DNA of 50,084 bases from assembly GCA_019162745.1 (NCBI GenBank), contig JAFLLC010000014.1:37686-87769 (forward strand). The letters are read 5' to 3'. The DNA comes from Deltaproteobacteria bacterium. GTDB lineage: Bacteria; Desulfobacterota; Desulfuromonadia; Geobacterales; Pseudopelobacteraceae. Both the position numbers and the translations under genes were made by a program. Shown here in pieces: positions 8,659 through 17,800 of the stretch. Every line of letters begins with the position of its first letter. The stretch's first letter is position 1. Below the pieces are notes generated by a model. It had not been told where the DNA came from, did not search any database, and worked only from the letters and a program-made list of their open reading frames with translations.

Positions 8659-9798
8659 ATGATACAGATTATAGCAACTATTTTGTCAGCGGCACTCTTT
8701 TTAAGCATCGGCGCCTGTGGAAAGAGTGATTCAAAAAAAGATGTTTCCAAACCCCCGGTGGCCGTAGAGGTGCGAGCAGCTTCGTTCAACAACGTATCGG
8801 ATGGTATCGAGGTGACCGGCAGCCTGGAACCAAAGTTCTCGGTAGAGGTAAAAACCCAGATTCCAGGGCTGGTCAGGCAGGTCATGGTCTCCGAGTGGGT
8901 GCATGTCAGGAAGGGCCAGTCGCTGGTCCTTATTAATGTTCCGGAAGCCGAGGCCCAGGTCAAGCGAGCGGAGGCAGGGGTCGCCTCGGCCAGAGCGAAT
9001 CTTGCTGAGGCCCGGGTGGCGTCCAACCGTGCTGACCGGGAGCGGGATCGTTCCCTCAAGCTGAAAGAGTCCGGACTGGCGACACAGCAGGCGGTTGATG
9101 ATGCCCGGAGTGAAACAGAGGCTGCCAAAGCGCGGGTTGCCGCCGCTGCTGCCCAAATCCGTGTTGCCGAAGAAGATCTGCGTCAAGGTATAGCCCGCCG
9201 GGCAAAAGGGAGCGTCGTCGCACCTATCGACGGGATAGTCGCGTTGCGGGATGTTAATGTCGGTGATCTGGCCAGTGATGCCGCTGCTGCCAAGCCGATT
9301 TTTCGCATCGTGGATAACCGCCTGCTCAATCTGACAGTCACGGTTTCTTCAGTTGATTCCGGGCGGGTCAAGGTTGGCCAGTCGCTGGAGTTTGCTGTCG
9401 ATTCTCAGCCTGGTCGTACGTTTACCGGCAAAGTCATGTATATCAACCCCGAGCTTTCTTCGACAGACCGTTCATTGAAGGTTATCGCTGAAGTGGGTAA
9501 CACTCCCGGAGACCTCAAAGGGGGGATGTTTGCCAAAGGGCACATCATTACCGGGGTACGTTCAGAGGTGTTGCAGGTGCCGCGCAACGCGGTTGGCGCT
9601 TTTGATACGCAGGCAAAAAAGGGAAGTTTATTTATCGTCGAAAACGGAGTCGTCCGCAAGCGGGAGATACTGAGTGGCGCCGTAAATGGTGACATGGTCG
9701 AGGTTGTTTCAGGGCTTAAGCCGGGTGAACAGTATGTGGTCCGGGGCGGGTTCAACCTGAAAGATGGCGATAAGGTCGCAGTAGCTGCGGTAAATTAA
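8659..9798 (+). CDS. RND efflux periplasmic adaptor lipoprotein (AcrA/MexA-like)
   Basis: 379 aa. It links the inner-membrane pump to the outer-membrane channel. A lipoprotein signal with lipobox IGAC gives Cys20 as the lipidated residue. The lipoyl half-motifs flank a long alanine-rich coiled-coil hairpin (about residues 95-175). The barrel-sandwich segment AKGSVVAPIDGIVALRDVNV and beta-barrel/membrane-proximal domains follow. Starts 39 bp after flhB and is 15 bp from the pump gene. Substrate is not predictable from sequence. Confidence 0.92.
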   Translation: MIQIIATILSAALFLSIGACGKSDSKKDVSKPPVAVEVRAASFNNVSDGIEVTGSLEPKFSVEVKTQIPGLVRQVMVSEWVHVRKGQSLVLINVPEAEAQVKRAEAGVASARANLAEARVASNRADRERDRSLKLKESGLATQQAVDDARSETEAAKARVAAAAAQIRVAEEDLRQGIARRAKGSVVAPIDGIVALRDVNVGDLASDAAAAKPIFRIVDNRLLNLTVTVSSVDSGRVKVGQSLEFAVDSQPGRTFTGKVMYINPELSSTDRSLKVIAEVGNTPGDLKGGMFAKGHIITGVRSEVLQVPRNAVGAFDTQAKKGSLFIVENGVVRKREILSGAVNGDMVEVVSGLKPGEQYVVRGGFNLKDGDKVAVAAVN

Positions 9799-9813
9799 CC
9801 ACAAGGACGCATT

Positions 9814-12800
9814 ATGATACTCTCCAATACCTCCATAAAGCGCCCGATCTTTGCCACGGTCATGATTCTGGCCCTGGTTGTACTCGGCATTTTTTCCTAT
9901 CGCCGCCTGTCGGTAGAGATGTTCCCCAATGTAGAGTTTCCGGTTGTCTCGGTTGTCACGGTTTTCGCCGGCGCCTCGCCGGAAACGATCGAACGGGAGC
10001 TTTCCAAGCGTATCGAGGAGACGGTTAATCAGATCGCCGGAGTGAAGCATGTCTTTTCCACCTCGCGCGAGGGGGTCTCGACGGTTGTGATTGAGTTCCG
10101 TCTGGAGGAGAAGGTCAACGATGCGGCTCAGGAGGTGCGTGCCAAAATTGCCTCCATACGTGGGACGCTCCCTGAATCCATCGAAGAACCGATCATTCAG
10201 AAGCTTGACTTTAATGCTGCGCCGATTGCGGCGCTGGCGATCGAGTCCGCGACAATGTCACCCCGTGAGTTGACAACACTGGTGGAGAAGAAGGTTAAAA
10301 AACGCTTCGAGAGTGTCACCGGCGTCGGTAAGGTGGATATGGTCGGCGGGCAGAAGCGCGAGGTCAATATAGATCTCGACCCGGCCAGAATGGATGCGCT
10401 CAAGCTGGGGGTCAACGATATCGTTGCCGGCATCCGTTCCGAGAATACCAACACTCCGCTTGGTCGCATAACGCGCGGTTCGGCAGAATATCCACTGCGG
10501 ATTGAAGGTAAGCCGGAGCGGGCCGATCAGTACCGCCGGATGACCGTGGCCCAGAGGGGCGGCCGCCCTATCACTCTGGGCGAGGTTGCAGAGATACGTG
10601 ACGGCATTGAAGAAAAACGCAGATTGGCGCTGGTAAACGGCAAGCCTGCCATCGGCCTGGATATATACAAGCAGTCAGGCGGCAATCAGGTCGAGCTGGT
10701 TGATACGGTCAAAAAGGTCATGGCCAAGGTGCAGCAAGAGCTGCCGCCCGGAGTGACTCTTTCACTGGTACGCGACGGCTCGATCATGACGCGCGAGTCG
10801 CTGGCCGACGTCAAGGAGACCCTGCTGATCGGCGGCATCCTGACGGTGCTGATAGTTTTCTGCTTCATCAACTCCTGGCGCTCGACGGTGATTACCGGTG
10901 TGACCCTGCCGATTTCGGTTGTCTCCACGTTTATCATCATGAATGCGCTCGGCATGACGCTGAACGTCATGACCCTGATGGCTCTTTCTCTCGCCATCGG
11001 CATGCTGATTGACGATGCCATCGTCGTGCGGGAGAATATCGTCCGCCACCTGGAGATGGGTAAGGACCATATGGAGGCGGCCCGCTTCGGCACGTCGGAG
11101 ATCGGCCTGGCGGTTTTTTCCACCTCCATGTCGATCGTTGCGGTGTTTATACCGGTGGCTTTCATGAAGGGGATCGTCGGACGTTTTTTCTACCAGTTCG
11201 GTATCAGTGTCGCCTTTGCCGTGCTTGTCTCACTGTTCGTTTCGTTCACCCTCGATCCAATGCTTTCCTCCCGCTGGCATGACCCCTCGATTCACCTGCA
11301 GGGGAAGCGGAAGGGAATCGCCCGCTACCTGGAAAAGTTCAATTCCTGGTTTGACAGGAGTGCCGACAGATACCGGGGGGCTATCGCCTGGGCTCTGGAT
11401 CACCGCAAGAGTGTCATGGCGCTTGCCTTTACCGCTTTTGCCGCCGGGCTGTTTATTTTCAGCACCCTGGAGTCATCTTTCATGTCCCCGTCAGACAAGG
11501 GTGAGTTTCAAATCTCCTTCAAAACCGCACCGGACGCCTCAATAGTTGAAACCGAGAATCGCCTGAATGCCGTCATCGCGGCTGTCAAAGTTGCCCCGGA
11601 AGTAGACCATACCTATGCCACTATCGGCGCCGGAGACAGCGGCACGGTGCGGGACGGACTGCTGTATGTGAAGCTCAAGGAGCGAAAATCGCGGAGCAAG
11701 AACCAGTTTTTGCTGCAGCGGGAAGTGCGGGAGCGCCTGCAGAAGGTGGCGGGGATCACCTTTTCCATCGAAGAGGTCGGGCAGATCGGCGGGGCGCAGA
11801 AACCGCTCAACGTCAATCTCAAGGGTGACGATCTGACAGTTCTTAAAGGGCTTGGAGCGCGCCTGAAAGAGGAACTCTACAAAGTGCCGGGCATCGTTGA
11901 CCTTTCGATGACCCTGGAGAACGACATCCCCGAGTACCGCCTGAGGGTTGATCGCGATAAAGCGCTGTCGGCCGGTGTTACAACGGGTGATATCGTCGCT
12001 GCGATCAGCCGCCTGGTTGGCGGGGAGGCTGTTTCGACCTTTGAGGATGAAGACGGCGATGCGGTTAATCTCCGCGTGCGCCTTCCGGTTGGTCTGCGGG
12101 AAAATGCGGCTCAGATCCTGGATCTGAACGTATCAGTGCCTGACGGGGGCGGCGGCATCAAACTGATACCGCTCTCCAGCCTGACCAGCACGGTCGTGGC
12201 AGCCTCGCCGACCGAGATAAACCGGCGCGATCTTGCCCGGCAGGTAACCGTCAGCGCCAATCTTGACCGGTTGCCGGTCGGTACGGCGGCCAAGTATGTC
12301 GAGGAGGCTTCCAAAAAGATCAATATGCCCCCAGGTTATTCGGTCAACCTCTCCGGTGAGGCCGAAGATATGGCAGAATCGTTCGGTTACATGGGGGAGT
12401 CGCTGCTGCTGGCGGTGCTGCTGGTTTACCTGATACTGGCTGCCCAGTTTGAATCGTTCTTCGAACCGCTCGCGATTATGCTTTCCCTGCCGCTCTCGAT
12501 CGTCGGTATGGCCGGTATGCTCAAACTGACCGGCGACACGATTAATATCATGTCGCTGATCGGCCTGATCATGCTGATGGGGCTGGTGACCAAGAATGCA
12601 ATTCTGCTCGTCGATTATGCCAAGGTCCTTCAGCGCAGGGACGGCATGGCGCGCCGTGAAGCGGTTATCCTGGCCGGCCGCACCCGTCTGCGGCCGATCA
12701 TCATGACGACATTTGCGATGGTTTTCGGCATGATGCCGCTCTTCCTTGGTCTTGGCGCCGGAGCCGAAGGGCGCGCTCCGATGGCCAGGGCTGTGGTTGG

Positions 12801-12912
12801 CGGCCTGTTAACTTCAACCCTGCTGACACTGCTGGTGGTGCCGGTCATGTACACGCTGATGGACGATCTGGGGAGTTGGCTGAAACAGAAATGGAAAGGG
12901 CATAATGCCTGA
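9814..12912 (+). CDS. RND efflux pump, inner-membrane transporter (AcrB/HAE1 family)
   Basis: 1032 aa, full length for the family. Twelve transmembrane helices in two repeats are separated by two large periplasmic loops. The N-terminal opening (SIKRPIFATVMILALVVLGI) and the proton-relay aspartates in IGMLIDDAIVVREN on TM4 are present, as is the TM10 lysine in KNAILLVDYAK. It would drive proton-coupled extrusion with the adaptor (8659) and TolC protein (14664). RBS is AAGGA. It overlaps the next gene by 8 bases, which is unusual because that gene is a folate enzyme. Confidence 0.95.
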   Translation: MILSNTSIKRPIFATVMILALVVLGIFSYRRLSVEMFPNVEFPVVSVVTVFAGASPETIERELSKRIEETVNQIAGVKHVFSTSREGVSTVVIEFRLEEKVNDAAQEVRAKIASIRGTLPESIEEPIIQKLDFNAAPIAALAIESATMSPRELTTLVEKKVKKRFESVTGVGKVDMVGGQKREVNIDLDPARMDALKLGVNDIVAGIRSENTNTPLGRITRGSAEYPLRIEGKPERADQYRRMTVAQRGGRPITLGEVAEIRDGIEEKRRLALVNGKPAIGLDIYKQSGGNQVELVDTVKKVMAKVQQELPPGVTLSLVRDGSIMTRESLADVKETLLIGGILTVLIVFCFINSWRSTVITGVTLPISVVSTFIIMNALGMTLNVMTLMALSLAIGMLIDDAIVVRENIVRHLEMGKDHMEAARFGTSEIGLAVFSTSMSIVAVFIPVAFMKGIVGRFFYQFGISVAFAVLVSLFVSFTLDPMLSSRWHDPSIHLQGKRKGIARYLEKFNSWFDRSADRYRGAIAWALDHRKSVMALAFTAFAAGLFIFSTLESSFMSPSDKGEFQISFKTAPDASIVETENRLNAVIAAVKVAPEVDHTYATIGAGDSGTVRDGLLYVKLKERKSRSKNQFLLQREVRERLQKVAGITFSIEEVGQIGGAQKPLNVNLKGDDLTVLKGLGARLKEELYKVPGIVDLSMTLENDIPEYRLRVDRDKALSAGVTTGDIVAAISRLVGGEAVSTFEDEDGDAVNLRVRLPVGLRENAAQILDLNVSVPDGGGGIKLIPLSSLTSTVVAASPTEINRRDLARQVTVSANLDRLPVGTAAKYVEEASKKINMPPGYSVNLSGEAEDMAESFGYMGESLLLAVLLVYLILAAQFESFFEPLAIMLSLPLSIVGMAGMLKLTGDTINIMSLIGLIMLMGLVTKNAILLVDYAKVLQRRDGMARREAVILAGRTRLRPIIMTTFAMVFGMMPLFLGLGAGAEGRAPMARAVVGGLLTSTLLTLLVVPVMYTLMDDLGSWLKQKWKGHNA

Positions 12913-14647
12913 AATCCCGAAGATTCTCTTTGATTCATTCGGCAGTGGCAGCTTTGTATCTTCATGGCGTTTCGACGGCTATGTCAAAACCGTTACAGCC
13001 GCCTGCGCCAGCGAGGTGATCGACGTTCTGAATCAGGTAGAACGGGCCGCTGCTGTCGGACTGTATGCGGCAGGGTTTGTCGCCTACGAAGCCGCAGCCG
13101 CATTCAATCCGGATCTCCCCTCCGCTCCGCCGGTTGAAGGGCTGCCGCTTGCCTGGTTTGCCCTCTTTCGGGAACGGCATAACGTCGATGCGGCTTCGGG
13201 ACTGACTGCTGCTTCTGCCGACGTCCTGCTCGAGCCTGCTAAAAGTATTGAAGAGTACAGCGGGGACTTCGAGCAAATTCGCGACTACATTGCCGCTGGG
13301 GATTGCTATCAGGTCAATTACACCTTCCCTCTGGAGGGCGCTTTCAACGGAAATTTGCAAGAACTGTACGCACGGGTCGGTGTCGCACAGCGTGCTCCGT
13401 TTTGTGCCTGCCTCGACACCGGTCATTTCACTATTCTCTCCGCTTCGCCGGAGCTGTTCTTTTCGCTGAAGGATGGCAAAATTACCACCCGACCGATGAA
13501 GGGAACCACATGTCGCGGTCACTCGACTGATGAGGACTTCGCCGCTATCGAAAAGTTGCGGGAGAGCCGTAAGGAGAAGGCTGAGAACCTGATGATCGTG
13601 GACCTGCTGCGCAACGATCTCGGCATCGTGGCGGAGGTCGGTTCCGTAACGGTAGAATCCCTGTTCGCGGTGGAAACATATCCGACCGTCCACCAGATGA
13701 CCTCCACTGTTTCTGCCCGGCTGCGCGCCGGTACAGGTTTAACGGATATTTTCCGAGCACTGTTTCCGTGCGGTTCGGTGACCGGAGCGCCAAAACGCCG
13801 CAGTATGGAAATAATATCCGAGCTTGAAATCGCCCCGCGTGGGATCTACTGCGGTGCGATCGGCTGCGTCGCCCCCGGCGGTGAGGCAATTTTTTCAGTC
13901 GCTATCCGCACCCTGCTGTTTGATGCGCACAATAATAACCTGACGATGGGGGTTGGAAGCGCTGTCACCTGGGATTCGGAAGCTTCGTCAGAATATGCCG
14001 AATGCTTGACTAAAGCAGTCTTTGTCAATCACCATACCCCGGATTTTCAGCTGATTGAATCGTTGCGACTGGAGAATGGTTCCTATACACATTTGGGTAG
14101 GCATATCGCTCGACTGGCAGACTCTGCAGAATATTTCGGATTTATCTGCAGTCAGGAAAAAATACGTCAGGCGCTTTTAAGCCATATCCTTAAAACCCAT
14201 GGACTTTGCAAGGTTCGTCTTACTTTGGCTGCAGATGGCAGCTTTGATATCTCTTCAGAACCACTGCTGGAGAATAGCGGTACGTTACGTGTCGCAGTCA
14301 GTCATATTACCGTTGATTCTCACGATAGCATGCGCTACCACAAAACTACCTGTCGCGAGTTATTTGATACTGCACGATTAACCCGCTCTGACTGTGATGA
14401 CGTGCTGCTGCTCAATGAGCATGGCCAACTGACCGAGGGGAGCTACCATACCCTGATTGTAAAACTGTGCGGACGCATGTTGACGCCGCCTCTCGCCTGC
14501 GGCCTGCTTCCCGGGGTACTGCGGAGCGAATTGCTGGAACTGGGGGAAATTACCGAGCAGATCCTTTATCCAGAGGATCTGGAACGGGCTGATGAATTAT
14601 GGTTGGTAAATTCGGTGCGCGGTTGGCGGCGTGGTGTCATTATTTGA
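12905..14647 (+). CDS. pabBC: Fused aminodeoxychorismate synthase component I and 4-amino-4-deoxychorismate lyase (PabB-PabC)
   Basis: 580 aa fusion. The first part (about residues 1-370) is a chorismate-binding PabB domain: IAAGDCYQVNYTFPLEG, the substrate-channel Lys199 in RPMKGTTCRG, ENLMIVDLLRNDLG and CGSVTGAPKRRSMEI. The second part (about residues 380-580) is a class IV PLP aminotransferase-fold PabC domain, with Lys480 in RYHKTTCREL as the likely PLP lysine and GLLPGVLRSELLELG. Together they turn chorismate plus ammonia into 4-aminobenzoate for folate. The glutaminase partner PabA is not in the window. The gene sits between the RND pump (8-base overlap) and tolC (16 bp), so it is probably co-transcribed with efflux genes. 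Confidence 0.92.
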   Translation: MPEIPKILFDSFGSGSFVSSWRFDGYVKTVTAACASEVIDVLNQVERAAAVGLYAAGFVAYEAAAAFNPDLPSAPPVEGLPLAWFALFRERHNVDAASGLTAASADVLLEPAKSIEEYSGDFEQIRDYIAAGDCYQVNYTFPLEGAFNGNLQELYARVGVAQRAPFCACLDTGHFTILSASPELFFSLKDGKITTRPMKGTTCRGHSTDEDFAAIEKLRESRKEKAENLMIVDLLRNDLGIVAEVGSVTVESLFAVETYPTVHQMTSTVSARLRAGTGLTDIFRALFPCGSVTGAPKRRSMEIISELEIAPRGIYCGAIGCVAPGGEAIFSVAIRTLLFDAHNNNLTMGVGSAVTWDSEASSEYAECLTKAVFVNHHTPDFQLIESLRLENGSYTHLGRHIARLADSAEYFGFICSQEKIRQALLSHILKTHGLCKVRLTLAADGSFDISSEPLLENSGTLRVAVSHITVDSHDSMRYHKTTCRELFDTARLTRSDCDDVLLLNEHGQLTEGSYHTLIVKLCGRMLTPPLACGLLPGVLRSELLELGEITEQILYPEDLERADELWLVNSVRGWRRGVII

Positions 14648-14663
14648 AGGGAGAAGTCCGGTA

Positions 14664-15965
14664 ATGAAATTTGTGTTTATGATGATCTTAGTTGCGCTCA
14701 TGCCCGCCGTCTCTACCGCAGAAACCAGGGTGCTGACACTTGACCAGGCTATTACGATTGCGATGGAGAAGAACCGCAATATCGAAGGCGCGCGCGAGTA
14801 TGCGAACTATGTCCAGGGAAAATATGTTGAGGAGCGGGCTGCCGCGCTGCCGCAGTTGTCTCTCAACGGCGCGGCGGTGCTCTCGAAGGACGAAAGTCAG
14901 GTAATAGCCGGAATCCCGGCTCAGCGCCAATTCGGGCGGTCGGTCGATCTGACGGTTTCCCAGCCGCTCTATACCTGGGGCAAATTGAGCGCTGCCCTCC
15001 GAGCCGCCGAGGTTGGGCTGAAAACCGCAGACCAGCAGTTGCGGCTGTATCGACAGGCTGCCTACCGTGATGTCGTGGCGGCTTATTACGATATCCAATT
15101 GTCCAGAGAATTGTACCGGTTGGCGCAGGAAAACAGGTCTCAGAAGCTGCGCCATCAGGGTGAAGCCACCCGCAAATTCAGTGCCGGAGTCGCGACAGAC
15201 TATGACGTGCTGGCGGCTGAAGTCGCGGCTGAAAATACTCAGCCGGAAGTCATTCGCTCCGAGAATAACATTCGCATGGCTCGCGAGCGGCTCCGCTTTC
15301 TGCTCGCCATGGACATCGATGAGGTTGATGTCGCCGGGTCACTGGTTGCACCGGTGGAGAATAGAACTCTGCCGGCCGGTTATGCCGAAGCGGTGCAGAT
15401 CGCCGCCAAGCGTCGTCCGGAGTTGTCCGACCTCCGTCTGCGTATCGGCATTTATGGTGAACTGGTAACGATCGCCGGTGCCGAAAATAAACCGCGCCTC
15501 GATCTGAAAGGCGGGGCCGGCTGGCACTGGGCACGCTTGGATGATCCCGGCCCGGCGCTGCACGCCGATGGACCGGCCTGGAACGTTGGGCTGCACCTGT
15601 CGTTCCCTTTTTTTGACGGATTCCGGACAAGCGGTAAGGTTGCCCAAGCCAGAAGCGACCTGCGCACAAAACAGATCGAAGAGGCCAAATTGCTGGATTC
15701 AATCGCCCTCGAAGTCCGTCAGGCTCAATTTTCATACCGCGAGGCGGCCGAGATTCTGAAAGCGCTTTCCGGTACTGTCAAACAGGCTGAGCGTTTGGTT
15801 CAGATGGCGGAAAAGGGGTATGAATTCGGCGTCAAGATCCGGCTTGAGGTTGATGATGCCCAGCTGAACCTGCTGCAGGCTATGAGCAACCAGGCCAGGG
15901 CAGAGCGCGACTTGCGCGTAGCCGAGGTCAATTATCTCTGGTCGATAGGGGTAGCGGGGGAGTAG
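14664..15965 (+). CDS. TolC-family outer-membrane efflux channel protein
   Basis: 433 aa from the ATG at 14664, chosen over an in-frame GTG at 14631 because it has a GGGAG ribosome site and gives a clean signal peptide (MKFVFMMILVALMPAVSTA). The protein has the two-fold OEP repeat typical of TolC: LTLDQAITIAMEKNRNIEGA at the start, a strand segment near VSQPLYTWGKL, and a second half beginning LRIGIYGELVTIAG with WNVGLHLSFPFFDGFRTSGK. Long helices rich in Ala, Glu and Arg form the periplasmic tunnel. It completes the tripartite pump of this operon. Confidence 0.92.
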   Translation: MKFVFMMILVALMPAVSTAETRVLTLDQAITIAMEKNRNIEGAREYANYVQGKYVEERAAALPQLSLNGAAVLSKDESQVIAGIPAQRQFGRSVDLTVSQPLYTWGKLSAALRAAEVGLKTADQQLRLYRQAAYRDVVAAYYDIQLSRELYRLAQENRSQKLRHQGEATRKFSAGVATDYDVLAAEVAAENTQPEVIRSENNIRMARERLRFLLAMDIDEVDVAGSLVAPVENRTLPAGYAEAVQIAAKRRPELSDLRLRIGIYGELVTIAGAENKPRLDLKGGAGWHWARLDDPGPALHADGPAWNVGLHLSFPFFDGFRTSGKVAQARSDLRTKQIEEAKLLDSIALEVRQAQFSYREAAEILKALSGTVKQAERLVQMAEKGYEFGVKIRLEVDDAQLNLLQAMSNQARAERDLRVAEVNYLWSIGVAGE

Positions 15966-16003
15966 CGTCCGGCTAAGTACTATCCTCTGTAACTACAATC
16001 CTT

Positions 16004-16032
16004 TTGACTCATTCCAGGCTGCGTGATACGTT
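16004..16032 (+). promoter_or_regulatory. Candidate promoter for the PfkB-TPR-RodZ operon
   Basis: TTGACT (16004-16009) is followed after 17 bp by TACGTT (16027-16032), 30 bp before the kinase ATG. The -35 is good and the -10 is poor. The 96-bp gap after tolC fits a new transcription unit. Confidence 0.4.
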
Positions 16033-16061
16033 AGACTATTATTTTTCAGCGGGAGAAACCA

Positions 16062-16976
16062 ATGAGCATTGTTGTTGTCGGAACCGTAGCATTTGACACT
16101 GTTGAAACCCCTTTCGGAAGGGGAGAGAACGTTCTGGGGGGCTCAGCTACCTATTTTTCCACCTCGGCCAGCTTCTTTACCGATGTATCACTGGTTGCTG
16201 TTGTCGGAGAGGATTTCCCGGAAGAACACATCAGTTTTCTGCAGGGGCGCAACATCGATACGGCCGGTTTACAGCGCATCCCCGGCAAGACGTTCCATTG
16301 GAGCGGTCGCTACGGGTATGACCTTAACGAAGCCGAGACACTTGACACGCAACTAAACGTGCTGATGGACTTTCAGCCGGAGCTGCCGGAATCCTACCGC
16401 GATGCGGAATATCTTTTTCTGGCCAATATCGACCCCGACCTGCAGATGAAGGTGCTGGAACAGGTTCGTAAACCAAAGCTTGTGGCGTGCGACACGATGA
16501 ACTTCTGGATCTCATCAAAGCCGGAAGCGCTGAAGAATGTGCTCAGGAAGGTTGATGTTGTTGTCATCAACGAAGGTGAAGCGCGGCAGTTTACCGGAGA
16601 AGCCAACCTGGTCAAGGCTGCGCGGCAGATCATTGAACTCGGCTGCAAGCGACTGGTCGTCAAGCGGGGAGAGTACGGCGTCCTGATGTTCACTGCCGAC
16701 TCGGTTTTTGCCGCACCCGCTTATCCGCTGGAAGAAGTGTTCGATCCGACTGGCGCCGGCGACACCTTTGCGGGAGGGTTTATGGGGTATCTGGCAAATA
16801 CCGGAGATCTGTCGGAGGAGGGACTTCGCCAGGCGATCGTCTTTGGCAGTGTTATGGCCTCTTTCAACGTAGAGGACTTTAGTCTTGACCGCATGAAGCG
16901 GCTTCAATACCAGGAAATAGAGGCTCGTTACAAACAATTCAAGGCGCTGACAAGCTTCAGGGATATCTTATACTGA
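16062..16976 (+). CDS. PfkB-family sugar/nucleoside kinase
   Basis: 304 aa. Ribokinase fold: N-terminal GTVAFDTVETPFG and the GGSATYFSTSASFF substrate-binding segment, and the PfkB signature 2 DPTGAGDTFAGGFMGYL near residues 227-243, with the catalytic base Asp in GAGD. It transfers phosphate from ATP to a sugar or nucleoside hydroxyl. The substrate is not evident; the compact size and FNVEDFSLDR tail resemble adenosine/ribokinase-like members common in Geobacter. RBS GGGAGAA. It is the first gene of a run with a TPR lipoprotein and a RodZ-like protein. Confidence 0.9.
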   Translation: MSIVVVGTVAFDTVETPFGRGENVLGGSATYFSTSASFFTDVSLVAVVGEDFPEEHISFLQGRNIDTAGLQRIPGKTFHWSGRYGYDLNEAETLDTQLNVLMDFQPELPESYRDAEYLFLANIDPDLQMKVLEQVRKPKLVACDTMNFWISSKPEALKNVLRKVDVVVINEGEARQFTGEANLVKAARQIIELGCKRLVVKRGEYGVLMFTADSVFAAPAYPLEEVFDPTGAGDTFAGGFMGYLANTGDLSEEGLRQAIVFGSVMASFNVEDFSLDRMKRLQYQEIEARYKQFKALTSFRDILY

Positions 16977-17038
16977 GTGAGGGTTTGTCGGGTGATAACG
17001 CGCTTATCCTGTTTGTCGGGGCCAGGGACATGCATATA

Positions 17039-17800
17039 ATGAAAACAGTTTTCAACTCCATAGCCGTAATGCTTCTGCTTCTGACCGTTTCCGGCTGTGT
17101 ATCCGGGCGGGGGCAGACCTACTCAGAGCCGGATATGGCTTCCTATCATTATCAAATGGGCCTCTCCTATCTTGGAGAGCGTAATTATACCTCAGCACTG
17201 TTTGAACTGACGGAGGCTGAGAAGCTTGATTCCGATAACCCGGATGTCCTCTATAACCTCGGCATGGCCTTAATCGGGAAAAGACGGCCAGATCTTGCCG
17301 AGGCAAAATTTCTGAAAGCTATAACTCTAAAACCGAACTATTCTGTTGCGCGCAACGATCTTGGGGTCGCTTACCTTGATTTGAAACGCTGGGACAGCGC
17401 CATTTTGCAGTTCAAAATTGTGAAGGATGATCTCTTTTACGACAACAATGAAAATGCTTCCATCAATCTGGGGTTGGCCTATCTGGGAAAAGGTGATTAC
17501 CCCAAAGCATTGGAAGTGCTGCAGGGTGTTGTTGCCATGAATCCGCGCAAACTTGAGGCGCGGCTTTCTCTGGGGCGGGTCTGGTTTGCCATGGACAAGA
17601 GCGAACAGGCGATTGCCGAATATAAAAATGCGCTTGGGATTTATCGTGATTATGGCGCGGCCCACTATTATCTGGGGCAGGCGCAGCTGAAGCTTAGCAG
17701 GATCGATGCGGCCCGTGCTTCATTTAAAGAGGCGGTACGGCTTATTCCTGACAATGAACTTGGTCGCGCCGCCCTTGGGTATCTGGACCTTCTTAAATGA
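17039..17800 (+). CDS. TPR-repeat lipoprotein (PilF/PilW- or NlpI-like)
   Basis: 253 aa from the ATG at 17039; an upstream TTG and ATG in frame are less likely because AGGGA sits 11 bp before 17039 and this start gives a clean lipoprotein signal (lipobox VSGC, Cys20). After it come about six tandem tetratricopeptide repeats, for example YHYQMGLSYLGERNYTSALF, VLYNLGMALIGKRRPDLAEA and AHYYLGQAQLKLSRIDAARA. TPR lipoproteins of this kind are scaffolds, such as the PilF/PilW pilotins that help type IV pilus secretin assembly. That role is inference; no pilus genes are adjacent. Its stop overlaps the next start by four bases. Confidence 0.85.
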   Translation: MKTVFNSIAVMLLLLTVSGCVSGRGQTYSEPDMASYHYQMGLSYLGERNYTSALFELTEAEKLDSDNPDVLYNLGMALIGKRRPDLAEAKFLKAITLKPNYSVARNDLGVAYLDLKRWDSAILQFKIVKDDLFYDNNENASINLGLAYLGKGDYPKALEVLQGVVAMNPRKLEARLSLGRVWFAMDKSEQAIAEYKNALGIYRDYGAAHYYLGQAQLKLSRIDAARASFKEAVRLIPDNELGRAALGYLDLLK

